A DNA stretch of 64,000 nt from Amphiplicatus sp046296195 (GCA_046296195.1 JBKBLR010000002.1:83869-147868), one strand, 5' to 3'. Shown: positions 41,475-50,858, counted from the stretch's first letter. Numbers and translations are program-made. The notes: generated by a model not told the origin, from the sequence alone.

Positions 41475-43699
41475 CGGCGCTTGCGGCCCTTGAAGCTCTT
41501 GCGGTCCGGACCTTTGCTCCGCGCTCCCCGCGCGCGCGGTTTGAAATCGGGATCCGCCGCAGGCTCGGACAGCATCTCGAAGACGAGGCCGCCGCGCAAG
41601 GGCGCCGCCTCGACGATCCTCACCTTCACCGGGTCGCCAAGGCGGAAATAGGCGCCGGTGCGTGCGCCGACGAGCGCATGGCGTTCCTCGACGAAGTCAA
41701 AGCGGTCATCGCCGAGCCCGCGCGCCGGGACGAAGCCGTCAGCCCCGGTCGCATCGAGCATGACGAAGAGTCCGAAGCGGGTGACGCCGCGGATCCGCCC
41801 GGAAAATTCCTCGCCGATATGGGCTTCGAGATAGGCGGCGAGATAGCGGTCCGTCGCCTCGCGCTCGATGGCGACCGCACGGCGTTCGAGGTCGGAGATG
41901 AGCCCGGCGATGCGCGGCAGCTGCGCGGCTTCCTGCGCCGTCTGGCCGCCGTCGCCAAGGCCGGCGGCGGCGACGAGCGCGCGGTGGATAGTGAGGTCCG
42001 CATAGCGCCGGATCGGCGAGGTGAAATGAGAGTATCTCGGCAGCGCAAGGCCGAAATGGCCGAGATTGTCGGTTGAATAGACCGCCTGGCGCTGTGCGCG
42101 GAGGATGACGTCGGAAATCATCTCCTGCTGGCCGCGCTCGCCCGCGATCTTCAGGATCTGGTTGAACTGCGCAGGCTTCGGCGCGCCCTTCGCAAGCGAA
42201 TAGCCGAGATCGTCGAGATAATCCCTGACGCTCTCGAGCTTTTCAGGGTCCGGCGCCTCATGCACGCGGTAGATCTGCGGCGTCCGGCGTTGCTCCAGCG
42301 TTTCGGCGGCCGAGACATTAGCGAGGATCATGAAATCCTCGATCAGCCGGTGGGCGTCGAAGCGCTCGCGCTTGATGATGCGCGCGACCGCGCCGTCCTC
42401 GTTGAGGATGATCTTGCGCTCCGGCAGCTCGAGATCGAGCGGGGCGCGTTTCGATCTTTCCTTCCAGCGCGTTTCAAAGGCGGCGTGCAGCGCGTGCACC
42501 GTCCCGGCGACCGGCCCCGTCGCGCCCCTGTCGACGATGATCATCTGCGCATCGGCGTAGGAAAGCTTCGCGCAGCTTCGCATCATGATCCGCATGAAGC
42601 GGTGGCGGCGTTTGACGCCTTGGGCGTCGATCGTCATCTCGACGGCGATCGCGGGGCGATCAAGGCCCAGCTTCAATGAGCAAAGATCGTTCGACAGCCG
42701 TTCGGGCAGCATCGGCACGACGCGGTCGGGGAGATAGATCGAATTGCCGCGCCGCTGCGCTTCGCGGTCGAGCTTCGTTCCGGCGCGCACGAACCAGCTG
42801 ACATCGGCGATGGCGACGATGATCCTGAAGCCGCCGGGATTGGAAGGATCCTCGTCCGGCGCCGCCCAGACGGCGTCGTCATGATCCTTCGCGTCCTCGG
42901 GATCGATGGTGAGGAGCGGCAGGTCGCGGAGATCCTTGCGTCCGTCGAGCGAGGGCGGCTTCACGCGCTCGGCCTCCTCGATCACATCCTTCGGAATGTC
43001 GACGGGCGCGTCATGCGCGGCGAGCGCGATCAGCGAATAGGCGCTCCGATCATCGACATGGCCGGCGATTCCCTTGACGCGCGCGCGGCCCATGCCGCCG
43101 CCGCGTCGCGGCTCGGCTTCGATCCAGACGAGATCGCCGTCCTTCGCCGCGCCGGCGTTCGCGCCGTCGAGCGAGAAGCTGTTGCGCGCGCGCCGCTCGA
43201 CCGGTTCGGCGACGCCGCCGGTTTTCGTCTTGCGGAAGACGGCGAGAAAGCGGTGCGCGCCGCGGCCCAAGGCACGGATGACGCGGGCGTCATAGCTGTC
43301 ATCGCCCGAAGGCGTCAGGCGCGCGAGCAAGCGGTCGCCGACGCCGGGCGGCGGCTTCACGTCCCTTGCGGCCTTGGCCGAAAGCCGGATGATCGGCGGC
43401 TCGGTTTCGCCCTCCCAGGAGGAGGGAAGGCAAAGCATGTCGCCGTCATCGTCGACCGACATGACGTCGATTGCGAGCACCGGCGGCAGCGCGGTCGCGC
43501 TCGCGATCCGGCGCCGGCCGGCGGGGCGCGCGGCGCCTTCCGCCTGCATCTCCTTGATCAGAGTACGGAGCCTTGCGCGATCATCGCCCTTGACGTTGAA
43601 GGCGCGCGCGATGTCGCGCCGCGAGATGTCGCCCTCGGCCTCGCGAAGGAAGGTCGCGATCTGATCTTTGGTCGGGAAACGTGGCGGCGGCTTCGCCAA
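41471..43699 (-). CDS. rnr: Ribonuclease R
   Basis: A 742-residue 3'-to-5' exoribonuclease able to degrade structured RNA. It has an N-terminal helix-turn-helix (TKDQIATFLREAEGDISRRDIARAF), cold-shock-type OB domains, and the RNB catalytic domain with acidic cluster in LTIDPEDAKDHDDAVWA and IVAIADVSWFVRAGTKLD. A C-terminal S1 domain follows (GRIRGVTRFGLFVMLDATGADGFVP), and the tail is Lys/Arg-rich. RNase R works with SmpB/tmRNA in clearing non-stop messages; smpB is encoded nearby. It is followed with a 4-base overlap by prmB. Confidence 0.96.
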   Translation of the reverse strand: MAKPPPRFPTKDQIATFLREAEGDISRRDIARAFNVKGDDRARLRTLIKEMQAEGAARPAGRRRIASATALPPVLAIDVMSVDDDGDMLCLPSSWEGETEPPIIRLSAKAARDVKPPPGVGDRLLARLTPSGDDSYDARVIRALGRGAHRFLAVFRKTKTGGVAEPVERRARNSFSLDGANAGAAKDGDLVWIEAEPRRGGGMGRARVKGIAGHVDDRSAYSLIALAAHDAPVDIPKDVIEEAERVKPPSLDGRKDLRDLPLLTIDPEDAKDHDDAVWAAPDEDPSNPGGFRIIVAIADVSWFVRAGTKLDREAQRRGNSIYLPDRVVPMLPERLSNDLCSLKLGLDRPAIAVEMTIDAQGVKRRHRFMRIMMRSCAKLSYADAQMIIVDRGATGPVAGTVHALHAAFETRWKERSKRAPLDLELPERKIILNEDGAVARIIKRERFDAHRLIEDFMILANVSAAETLEQRRTPQIYRVHEAPDPEKLESVRDYLDDLGYSLAKGAPKPAQFNQILKIAGERGQQEMISDVILRAQRQAVYSTDNLGHFGLALPRYSHFTSPIRRYADLTIHRALVAAAGLGDGGQTAQEAAQLPRIAGLISDLERRAVAIEREATDRYLAAYLEAHIGEEFSGRIRGVTRFGLFVMLDATGADGFVPARGLGDDRFDFVEERHALVGARTGAYFRLGDPVKVRIVEAAPLRGGLVFEMLSEPAADPDFKPRARGARSKGPDRKSFKGRKRR

Positions 43700-43749
43700 G
43701 GGGTAAATCCCGGAACGACGCGCCGCCCTAGCACGTTCGCGCGCCGGCG

Positions 43750-44325
43750 CTAATCGCCGGCTTTCAGGGGATCGACGGGTCGGCCGTCCAGGCGGATCTC
43801 ATAATGAAGGTGGACGGCGGTCGCATTGCCCGACCGCCCCGTGCGCCCGACCGGCGCTCCGCCCCGGATCGAGGCGCCCTCGCGCACGCCGGGCGCAAGG
43901 TCGGAAAGATGCGCATAAAGCGTCGAGACGCCGCGGCCATGGTCGATCTCGACCGTCAGCCCATAGCCGCGCCGGCTCCCCGCTGCGATCACGCGCCCGT
44001 CGCCGCTGGCGACGGCGATGCGCGGCGCGCCGGTATAAAGATCGAGCCCGTCATGAAAGGCGCCGGCGCCGCCGCGCCGCGGCCCGAAGGCGGACGAAAC
44101 ACATCCCTCGACCGGCGCGCGCGCCAGCACCACGTTCCTGACGGCGGTGAACGGCGTGTAGACGAGAACGCGGGAGTATCCGTCGGTCGCCGGCGGATTG
44201 GAGACCGCGACGCCGGAACAAAGATCGAGCGAGGAGGCTGACCAGGGTTCCGCGGCCTGGCGCGGCGGCGACGTCGCGCAGGCGCCGAGGAGCAGGGCGA
44301 TGAGAAAAGGGCGCAAGCGCGGCAT
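43750..44325 (-). CDS. M23 (LytM-type) peptidase-domain lipoprotein
   Basis: A 191-residue protein with lipoprotein signal PFLIALLLGACAT (lipobox Cys about residue 16). It carries a LytM/M23 beta-lytic domain in residues 80-185: SAFGPRRGGAGAFHDGLDLY (first zinc His and Asp), a YAHLSDLAPGVREG strand and VHLHYEIRLDGRPVDP (HxH zinc site). Both zinc motifs are intact, so it may cut peptidoglycan cross-bridges, or it may activate an amidase as LytM factors do. It lies 50 bases from rnr on the same strand. Confidence 0.92.
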   Translation of the reverse strand: MPRLRPFLIALLLGACATSPPRQAAEPWSASSLDLCSGVAVSNPPATDGYSRVLVYTPFTAVRNVVLARAPVEGCVSSAFGPRRGGAGAFHDGLDLYTGAPRIAVASGDGRVIAAGSRRGYGLTVEIDHGRGVSTLYAHLSDLAPGVREGASIRGGAPVGRTGRSGNATAVHLHYEIRLDGRPVDPLKAGD

Positions 44326-44560
44326 CGACTGACGTTACGCGACCGGATTTCACGAAAATCTTAACTGCGTCCGCGCAAATGCGCGAGCGGCCGGGCGGAA
44401 GGCCCCGCACGAGGCGTTCGGCATTTCAACGGTATCGCCGAGGCCCTTTCTCATGGCAGAACCTTCTTCTTGAGTCGGCGTTGACCGAGGTCAAGCGGCG
44501 CCGTGTCGAAGCTCGTTACGCTAGGCCGCCGCTTTGGAATGTTGGAAGAGGGACCAAACC

Positions 44561-45148
44561 ATGCTCCGGACCGCTCCGCTTTTTCTCGCCGCGCTTGCCA
44601 TCGGCGCCTGCGGCCGGCAGGCCGCGCCGACGGCAGCGCCCGATGCCCCGCTCGTGACCGAGGACGAAGCGCCCTATGAGCCGGACGCGCGAACGGTCGC
44701 GCTGAGCGCGCCCCCGGTTCAGGTTCACGCCCCGACGCCGGAGATGAACGCCCGCCGCGGCCGGATCCTGTTCATTTCGAACGGCTGCGTCATCTGCCAC
44801 CAGGCGAACGGCGTCGGCGGACGCGCGGCCCCCGACCTCAGCGCGCGGGAAAAGCCCGATCTCGTCGATCCGCTGGCGTTCTCGGCTCGCATGTGGCGCG
44901 GGGCGCCGGCGATGTCGGCGCTGCAGACGCTTAAGCTCGGTTATGTCATCGACCTGTCGGCGCAGGACATCGCCGATCTCGCCGCCTTCGCGGCAAGCCC
45001 CGAAGAGCAGCAGCTCCTGACGCCGCAATCGGTCAGCGAGGAGATGCGCGGCTGGTTCATCGACGAGCGCTACTGGGCGTCCGGCGACTGGGACAGATAC
45101 CGCGAGCGCGGGGCGGCGATCCCGTCCGTCGTCGTCGAGGAGGAATAA
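44561..45148 (+). CDS. Cytochrome c family lipoprotein
   Basis: A 195-residue protein with lipoprotein signal MLRTAPLFLAALAIGACGRQA (Cys about residue 17), a Pro/Ala-rich spacer, then a class-I cytochrome c domain with the haem motif CVICHQANGVGG. The axial Met is probably in MSALQTLKLG or nearby, followed by LSAQDIADLAAFA, the terminal helix. It would be an envelope-anchored electron carrier. The ATG at 44561 follows GAAGAGGG; an in-frame ATG at 44534 lacks a signal fit. Its stop lies 3 bases from the convergent TetR gene. Confidence 0.9.
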   Translation: MLRTAPLFLAALAIGACGRQAAPTAAPDAPLVTEDEAPYEPDARTVALSAPPVQVHAPTPEMNARRGRILFISNGCVICHQANGVGGRAAPDLSAREKPDLVDPLAFSARMWRGAPAMSALQTLKLGYVIDLSAQDIADLAAFAASPEEQQLLTPQSVSEEMRGWFIDERYWASGDWDRYRERGAAIPSVVVEEE

Positions 45149-45151
45149 GGG

Positions 45152-45781
45152 TTAGCGCCGAGCAAGGCTGATCCAGTGATTGATGACGAAGTCGATATGG
45201 GCGTCGTCCTTGATGAGATCGTCGTGGACGAGCAGGCCGGTCATCATCGCGCGCGAAATTGAGAGGATCGCATCGAGCTCGGCGGCGCTCCGCGTCGTCG
45301 CCGGCAGGAGTTCGGCGAGTTCGGCGTCGATCGCCGCGCGCCAGCGGTGAAGCGCCGGCGTGAGGCGCGCGCGCAAGGCCTCGTCGGTGCGCGACGCGAC
45401 GAGGATTTCAAGGAGCGCGGCGAAATCCGCACTCTTGAACTGCTCGCGCCATGACCGGCGGACGATCTCGGCGAACGCGTCGGGCGCCACCGACAATTCC
45501 ATCCGCGCCCGCGCGAACCATCGGACGGAGCGGGCGAGTAGATGGTCGGCGAGCGCCAGGACGAGCGCTTCCTTCGAGGGATAGTGATGCTGAAGCGCGC
45601 CCTGGCTGACGCCGGCGCGGCGCGCGACCTTGACGATCGAGGCGCCGTGGAAGCCTTCCTCCGCGAGTTGCGCGACGGCGGCCTCGCAGACGCGCAGCCG
45701 CATCGCCTCGCTCTTCTCGCGCTGGCGGCTGTAGATCTCGGCTTCTGCGTCCGGCGCTTGACCGGCGAAGGGCTCGTCCAT
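45152..45781 (-). CDS. TetR family transcriptional regulator
   Basis: A 209-residue repressor. The N-terminal HTH reads MRLRVCEAAVAQLAEEGFHGASIVKVARRAGVSQGALQHHYPSKEALVLALADH, the standard TetR signature. The C-terminal ligand-binding half is helical and has DDLIKDDAHIDFVINHW near the end. It is divergent from an acyl-CoA dehydrogenase gene with 66 bases between starts, and an imperfect palindrome lies in that gap, so it probably represses the dehydrogenase and itself until an acyl-CoA ligand binds. Confidence 0.92.
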   Translation of the reverse strand: MDEPFAGQAPDAEAEIYSRQREKSEAMRLRVCEAAVAQLAEEGFHGASIVKVARRAGVSQGALQHHYPSKEALVLALADHLLARSVRWFARARMELSVAPDAFAEIVRRSWREQFKSADFAALLEILVASRTDEALRARLTPALHRWRAAIDAELAELLPATTRSAAELDAILSISRAMMTGLLVHDDLIKDDAHIDFVINHWISLARR

Positions 45782-45821
45782 ACCCCATGAGCGAAGCAGC
45801 GGGCACCGCCCCCTGTCAACG

Positions 45822-45835
45822 AAACCGGTCAGTTT
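45822..45835. promoter_or_regulatory. Likely TetR operator AAAC-CGGTCA-GTTT
   Basis: A 14-base imperfect palindrome (10 of 14 positions symmetric) lies 12 bases before the acyl-CoA dehydrogenase start, in the divergent gap shared with the TetR gene. Similar AAAC...GTTT arms occur in operators of several TetR regulators; the assignment is inferred from symmetry and position. Confidence 0.45.
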
Positions 45836-45847
45836 GAGGAGCCCTTC

Positions 45848-47029
45848 ATGCAGTTGACCGCCGAACACGAACAGCTGCGCTCGACGCTGAAGAAGTTCAT
45901 CGACACGGAAATCAATCCGAACGTCGAGAAATGGGAGGAAGCGGAAATCTTCCCCGCGCACGAGGTTTTCAAGGGGCTCGGGCGCCTCGGCCTGCTCGGC
46001 GTCAACAAGCCGGTCGAGTATGGCGGCATGGGGCTCGACTGGTCTTACGCAGCGGTCGTCGCCGAAACGCTTGGGCACATCAATTGCGGATCGGTGCCGA
46101 TGGCGATCGGCGTGCAGACCGACATGGCGACGCCGGCGCTGGCCCGCTTCGGCTCGGACGCCGCGAAAGAGGATTTCCTGCGTCCCTCGATCAGCGGCGA
46201 TTATGTCGCCTGCCTCGGCGTGTCCGAGGTCGGATCGGGCTCCGATGTCGCCTCGATCAAGACGACGGCGAAGAAGGACGGCGACGATTATGTCGTCAAC
46301 GGCGGCAAGATGTGGACGACGAACGGCACGCAGGCCGACTGGATGTGCCTTCTCGCCAACACCTCCGACGATCAGGCGCACCGCAACAAGACGCTGATCG
46401 CGCTGCCGCTGCGCGATGACAGCGGCAAGCTCCGCAAGGGCGTCGAGATCGCGCGCAAGCTCAAGAAGCTCGGCATGCGCAGCTCCGACACCGCGCAGTT
46501 CTTCTTCGAGGACGTGCGCGTGCCGCAGCGCTACCGCATCGGCGAGGAGGGCGCGGGCTTCATGTACCAGATGCTGCAGTTCCAGGAGGAAAGGCTCTGG
46601 GGCGCGCTTTCAGGCCTCGTCGCCATGGACAACACGATCGACGCGACGATCGAGTACACCCGCCAGAGGAAGGCGTTCGGCCAGTCGATCCTCGACAATC
46701 AGGTCGTGCATTTCCGGATGGCGGAGTTGCGCACCGAAGTGCAGGCGCTGCGGTCGCTGACATGGGACGCCGTCGAGAAAATGCTGAACGGCGAGGATGC
46801 GACCATGCTCGCGTCGATGGCGAAGCTGAAGGCGGGCCGGCTCCTGCGCGAGCTCAACGATTCCTGCCTGCAATATTGGGGCGGCATGGGCTTTATGGAA
46901 GAAAGCCCGATTTCGAGAGCCTATCGCGACGGGCGCCTCGCCTCGATCGGCGGCGGCGCCGACGAGGTGATGCTGTCGATCATCTGCAAATATATGGGCA
47001 TCCTGCCCGGCAAGACGAATCGGAAATAG
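45848..47029 (+). CDS. Acyl-CoA dehydrogenase
   Basis: A 393-residue FAD enzyme that introduces the alpha-beta double bond in acyl-CoA. It has the signature ACLGVSEVGSGSDVASIKTTAKK and the C-terminal QYWGGMGFMEESPISRAYRDGRLASIGGGADEVMLS, typical of AtuD/short-branched or terpenoid acyl-CoA dehydrogenases. The base Glu is probably in the second of these. The ATG at 45848 follows GAGGAG. The chain preference is unknown; a nearby CaiB-like racemase at 31437 could act on methyl-branched acyl-CoA but is not linked. Confidence 0.93.
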   Translation: MQLTAEHEQLRSTLKKFIDTEINPNVEKWEEAEIFPAHEVFKGLGRLGLLGVNKPVEYGGMGLDWSYAAVVAETLGHINCGSVPMAIGVQTDMATPALARFGSDAAKEDFLRPSISGDYVACLGVSEVGSGSDVASIKTTAKKDGDDYVVNGGKMWTTNGTQADWMCLLANTSDDQAHRNKTLIALPLRDDSGKLRKGVEIARKLKKLGMRSSDTAQFFFEDVRVPQRYRIGEEGAGFMYQMLQFQEERLWGALSGLVAMDNTIDATIEYTRQRKAFGQSILDNQVVHFRMAELRTEVQALRSLTWDAVEKMLNGEDATMLASMAKLKAGRLLRELNDSCLQYWGGMGFMEESPISRAYRDGRLASIGGGADEVMLSIICKYMGILPGKTNRK

Positions 47030-47033
47030 CGGG

Positions 47034-47321
47034 TCAAAGTTCCTTGGCGCGCTTGCGCACCGGCGAGGGACGCCCCGTGACGCCGAGGATCTCGATGGCG
47101 CGGGCGCGGTAGCGCTGCTTCGAGGCGCTGTTGAGGCGCTCATAGTCGCGGAGCCGCCGGCCGGCTTCCTCGCTGTAGAGGCCGGCCGCCACCTGGTCGA
47201 CGATCCCTTGCTCGTCGGCGGCAAGGCTCGACCAATACGCCGTGAAGGGCTCCGACCGGCCATCGGCGGGCATCAGCAGGACAAGCGTGATCGCAAGGCC
47301 GACCAGCAATCGAAGGCGCAA
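47034..47321 (-). CDS. Small secreted protein of unknown function
   Basis: A 95-residue protein begun at TTG 47321 with a signal peptide (LRLLVGLAITLVLLMPADGRS) and a helical, charged mature part (FTAYWSSLAADEQGIVDQVAAGLYSEEAGRR, then SKQRYRARAIEILG). No known domain is recognised. The long open frame reaching 47825 is mostly antisense to rpmF and is not used. It converges on the acyl-CoA dehydrogenase gene. Confidence 0.6.
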   Translation of the reverse strand: MRLRLLVGLAITLVLLMPADGRSEPFTAYWSSLAADEQGIVDQVAAGLYSEEAGRRLRDYERLNSASKQRYRARAIEILGVTGRPSPVRKRAKEL

Positions 47322-47530
47322 GGGGAGGGGCTCCGGGAACGCAACGGCGAAGGATGCTAAACGAGGCCGATTGCGGTCCCTTGAAGGGGGCTCCGCCAAT
47401 TGCCGCCGGAGGCTTAATCCTGCCCTAAGCATAAGCAGCCCGGGCGCCTTGCGCGGGCCCTCCTCTTCCGCTATCGACCCGGCTCCCCGGGGCAGGGCCC
47501 CGCCGAAGAGCTTGTCCGACAGAGGCGTCC

Positions 47531-47713
47531 ATGGCCGTTCCGAAGAAGAAAACCTCGCCCTCCCGCCGTGGCATGCGCCGCGCCCATGATCGCCTCGCCT
47601 CGCCGACCTATGTCGAGGACCGTGAGTCGGGCGAGCTTCGCCGTCCGCACCATGTCGATCTGAAGTCGGGCCGTTATCGCGGCCGCAAGGTGCTGGAGCC
47701 GAAGGGCGACTAG
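47531..47713 (+). CDS. rpmF: 50S ribosomal protein L32
   Basis: A 60-residue L32 with the invariant start MAVPKKKTSPSRRGMRRAHD and the LASPTYVEDRESGELRRPHHVDL segment. It is the Cys-free type without a zinc ribbon, as in other alphaproteobacteria. It lies alone, with a strong terminator 26 bases downstream; plsX/fabH, its partners in many bacteria, do not follow. Confidence 0.97.
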   Translation: MAVPKKKTSPSRRGMRRAHDRLASPTYVEDRESGELRRPHHVDLKSGRYRGRKVLEPKGD

Positions 47714-47738
47714 CGGGCAATGGCCTTGCAAGGTCTGC

Positions 47739-47772
47739 AAAGCGCCGCCGGAACGCGGCGCTTTTCTTTTTT
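47739..47772 (+). terminator. Rho-independent terminator of rpmF
   Basis: A perfect 10-base-pair stem AAAGCGCCGC/GCGGCGCTTT with a 6-base loop (47749-47754) is followed by TCTTTTTT. It is canonical in every respect. Confidence 0.92.
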
Positions 47773-47919
47773 GCAACGCCGGGATTGTGTCCCTTCAAGG
47801 CGGGGCCGTCGGGATTCCGCCGCAATTCGGCGCCGATTCAGGGCGCAGCAATAGGAGGTCGGCCATGTGGGGTTCTGGGCGCAAAGTCGGCCGGCGCGCG
47901 GGGTAGGCTAGAGGCATTC

Positions 47920-48747
47920 ATGAAACATCTGCTGGCGCTGCCGGGGGTCACCGCCGCCGCGCTTTTCCTGTCGTCCTGCGTGACGACGCCTTACGAGTCG
48001 GCGTTCAACGCCTGTGAAGCGGAAGCCGATCGCTGCTACCGGATCTGCGAGGACATTCCGGACGAGCGCGGTTACGTCCAGTGTCAGGCGCATTGCGACA
48101 GCAGCGCCAATCGCTGCTTCGACCAGGCGTACGACGCCTACCAGAACCAGAATTACGGCTATGGTTACGGCTATGGCGCCGGTTATGGCTCGCCATGGTA
48201 CGGCCGTTACGGCTCCTGGTATCCGACCTACGGATTCTATTACGACTACCGGTCGTACGACCGGTACGGATACCGCAAGCAGCGCCCGCATCCGCCGGGC
48301 TATCGGCCGCCGACCTATCCGCCGGGCGGCGCCTACCAGCAGCCGCGGCCGCCGCGCGGCGGAAACTATTCGCCCCCGCCGAACAATCAGCAGCAACCGC
48401 GCCCGCCGCGGCCGCCGCGCGGTGGAAATTACTCTCCGCCGAACGATCAGCCGCCGCCGCAACGCCCGCCGCGTTCGCCGCGGGGCGGCGATTACACGCC
48501 GCCGAACACTCCGCCGCCGACCCAGTCGGGGCCGCCGCCGCAGCCCAATTACACGCCGCCGCCGGCCCCGCCGCCGAGTTACACGCCGCCGCCGCAATCG
48601 GCCCCGCCGCCGAGCTACACCCCGCCGCCCTCGGACCCGGCGCCGGCGCCTGAGCCGCGCTACACGCCGCCGCCGCGGTCGAGCGATGATCGCCCGCAGC
48701 GCTCGCCGAACCCGCGCGAGCAAGGCGGCGAGAGACAACCGGACTGA
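47920..48747 (+). CDS. Cys-rich N-terminal, Tyr/Gly- and Pro-rich repeat lipoprotein
   Basis: A 275-residue protein. The signal peptide MKHLLALPGVTAAALFLSSC is of lipoprotein type (Cys20). Next is a compact Cys domain (FNACEAEADRCYRICEDIP and YVQCQAHCDSSANRCF, seven further Cys), a Tyr/Gly segment of the form YGYGYGYGAGYG, and a C-terminal 130 residues built of Pro repeats (PPRGGNYSPP and YTPPP-type units). Envelope anchoring with an extended Pro stalk is likely. The ATG at 47920 has AGAGG upstream. No known function. Confidence 0.82.
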   Translation: MKHLLALPGVTAAALFLSSCVTTPYESAFNACEAEADRCYRICEDIPDERGYVQCQAHCDSSANRCFDQAYDAYQNQNYGYGYGYGAGYGSPWYGRYGSWYPTYGFYYDYRSYDRYGYRKQRPHPPGYRPPTYPPGGAYQQPRPPRGGNYSPPPNNQQQPRPPRPPRGGNYSPPNDQPPPQRPPRSPRGGDYTPPNTPPPTQSGPPPQPNYTPPPAPPPSYTPPPQSAPPPSYTPPPSDPAPAPEPRYTPPPRSSDDRPQRSPNPREQGGERQPD

Positions 48748-48899
48748 CGCAATCGCGTCATGAAAATTTCACCGGCCGCCTGTGACCCAAGTCGCAGGCG
48801 GCCGTTGCATGTTCCCGAGGCGGGTTGCAGGCTCCCCCGGTCGGCGACGGCCGGCGGCATCATCCGCAGGCGGATCGTCAGTTGAGGGAGAGACAACCG

Positions 48900-50858
48900 A
48901 TGAAACGCTTGATGCTTCAGGCGAGCGCAATCGCGCTTGCAATGATGATCCCGGCCGCCGCCGGCGCACAGGTCAAGGACCGGCTGATCGAAGAGGCGAG
49001 GCCCGCGGTTTCAAGGACGCTCGCCGACCGGCTGCTGAAGCGCGAGCCTGACGCCGCCGCCGCGCTCGACGGCAGCGAACGGCCCGATCCGTCGCGCGTG
49101 ATCTACACGGTCGAAATCAACGAGGGAAAGCCCGTCTCCTTCCGGCTCGACAAGGAGCCCGAGGGCGCGCGCGCCGCGGATGTCCTCATCAAGAAGAAGA
49201 TCTCGCGGCTTGACCGCGTGAAGCCTCAAAAGCCCGACCCGATGCGCAAGATCAACCCGCTTCTGCGCGCTGACATGAGGGCGCTCGACGCCGGCGAGCG
49301 CGTCGAGGCGATCGTCGTCTTCCCCGACCCCGCCGGCATTCCCCGCTTTCCTGAACCCGCGACCGGCGAGCGCGGCCAGAACGGGGCCGAGCGCCAATAC
49401 GCCGCGCGCCGCGAGGAAATCATCAAGTCGATCGAGGCCCGGCGCGCGGGAGATGAGGTTTCGGCCGCGGCCCTGCGGGAACACGACGTCAAGGTCCTTG
49501 AGCGCTATTGGCTCATCAACGCTGTCAAGGTCAGCATTCCCGTCGGCGCGATCGAGAAGCTCGCCGCTGACGAACGCGTGCTTGCGATCGATCCCGCGCA
49601 GACAAATATTCCCCCGCCCCAGGACGCGGACACGACGAACGACGTCGATGACGGGCGCGCGATCATCCGCTCCGATCCCTATTTCAACCTCGGTCTCAAC
49701 ACCGGCTTCATCGGCCTCCTCGACACCGGCGTTCGCGACACCCATGAGGTCTTCACCTCGCCCGACAATCTCGATTTCCTGCGCGACTGCGTGAACGGCG
49801 GGGCGACCTGCAACGCTGGCGCGCTGACGACGACCGACATCTGGCCGCACGGCACCTCCTCGGCGGCGATCATTTCGGCGGGATCGGGCGGCGGCGCGCC
49901 GTTCCGCGGCGTCACCGACATCACGCTCGATTCCTTCCGGATCTACGCGCCGACGGGCCTCAATATCGACGCCGCGGTGCGCGGGTTCCAGCGCGCGGTC
50001 GCGGTCGGCGACCGGGTCATCGTCGGTGAGATCCAGCTCGTCAGCACCAACGCCTTCGACGCGCTCGCCGTCGCAGCCGACGCCGCCTTCGATTCCGGCG
50101 CGGTCGTCGTCGCGGCGAACGGCAACAATCCCGACGGCGGGACCAGCGTTTCCTCGCCCGCGATCGCCCACAAAGCGCTCGGCGTCGGGCGCACCGACAT
50201 CGGCACGACGGGACCGCATGCAGGATCGTTGCGCGGCCCGGCGCCCGACAACCGGATCAAGCCGGACGTTCATGCGCCGAGCAACACCGAAACGGCGCGC
50301 GGCGTCACCGACGATGATTACCGCCCTTTCAACGGCACCTCGGGCGCGACGCCCTATGCGGCCGGCGCGGCGGCGCTGCTCCGGAACTGGCTCCGCCAGT
50401 TCGGGGCGATCGATCCCGGCCAGGTCTATGCGCAGATGATCATCTCGGGCCGCCGCGGCGGCGCGGTCGACAACACCAATGGCGCGGGGCTTCTCGCCCT
50501 TCCGGTCAATGGCTGGGCCTGGTGGGGCAAGACCGAAGTCTCGAACAACGAGACGATCAACATCCCGCTGAACATCGGCGCCGGCCATGTGCTCTTCGAC
50601 GCGGCGCTCTGGTGGCCTGAGGGGCGCGGGGGATTCCTTGGCCTCGTCGAGGAACACAGCGACATCGACATCCGGCTCATCGACCCCGCGGGCGTGACGC
50701 GCGCGTCGGGCTTGTCGGCGCCGAGCGTCTTCGAGCGCGTGCAGATCGCCGGGCCGATCACGCCCGGGATCTGGACCCTCCAGATCCACGGCTTTTCGAC
50801 CTTCGCCCCGGACCGGCCGGTCTACTGGTCCGCGCATGTCAGCCGGACGCCGAACTGA
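48900..50858 (+). CDS. Secreted S8 family serine peptidase (subtilase)
   Basis: A 652-residue protein with signal peptide LMLQASAIALAMMIPAAAGAQ. A roughly 250-residue N-terminal region resembles a subtilase propeptide. The peptidase domain has catalytic Asp275 (IGLLDTGVRDTHEVF), His317 (WPHGTSSAAII), the oxyanion Asn in VAANGNNPDG and Ser481 (FNGTSGATPYAAGAAALL). A C-terminal beta domain (about 540-652) is probably a P-domain-like or jelly-roll module. The ATG at 48900 follows GAGGGAG. It follows the Pro-rich lipoprotein gene by 152 bases and precedes eno. Confidence 0.93.
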   Translation: MKRLMLQASAIALAMMIPAAAGAQVKDRLIEEARPAVSRTLADRLLKREPDAAAALDGSERPDPSRVIYTVEINEGKPVSFRLDKEPEGARAADVLIKKKISRLDRVKPQKPDPMRKINPLLRADMRALDAGERVEAIVVFPDPAGIPRFPEPATGERGQNGAERQYAARREEIIKSIEARRAGDEVSAAALREHDVKVLERYWLINAVKVSIPVGAIEKLAADERVLAIDPAQTNIPPPQDADTTNDVDDGRAIIRSDPYFNLGLNTGFIGLLDTGVRDTHEVFTSPDNLDFLRDCVNGGATCNAGALTTTDIWPHGTSSAAIISAGSGGGAPFRGVTDITLDSFRIYAPTGLNIDAAVRGFQRAVAVGDRVIVGEIQLVSTNAFDALAVAADAAFDSGAVVVAANGNNPDGGTSVSSPAIAHKALGVGRTDIGTTGPHAGSLRGPAPDNRIKPDVHAPSNTETARGVTDDDYRPFNGTSGATPYAAGAAALLRNWLRQFGAIDPGQVYAQMIISGRRGGAVDNTNGAGLLALPVNGWAWWGKTEVSNNETINIPLNIGAGHVLFDAALWWPEGRGGFLGLVEEHSDIDIRLIDPAGVTRASGLSAPSVFERVQIAGPITPGIWTLQIHGFSTFAPDRPVYWSAHVSRTPN

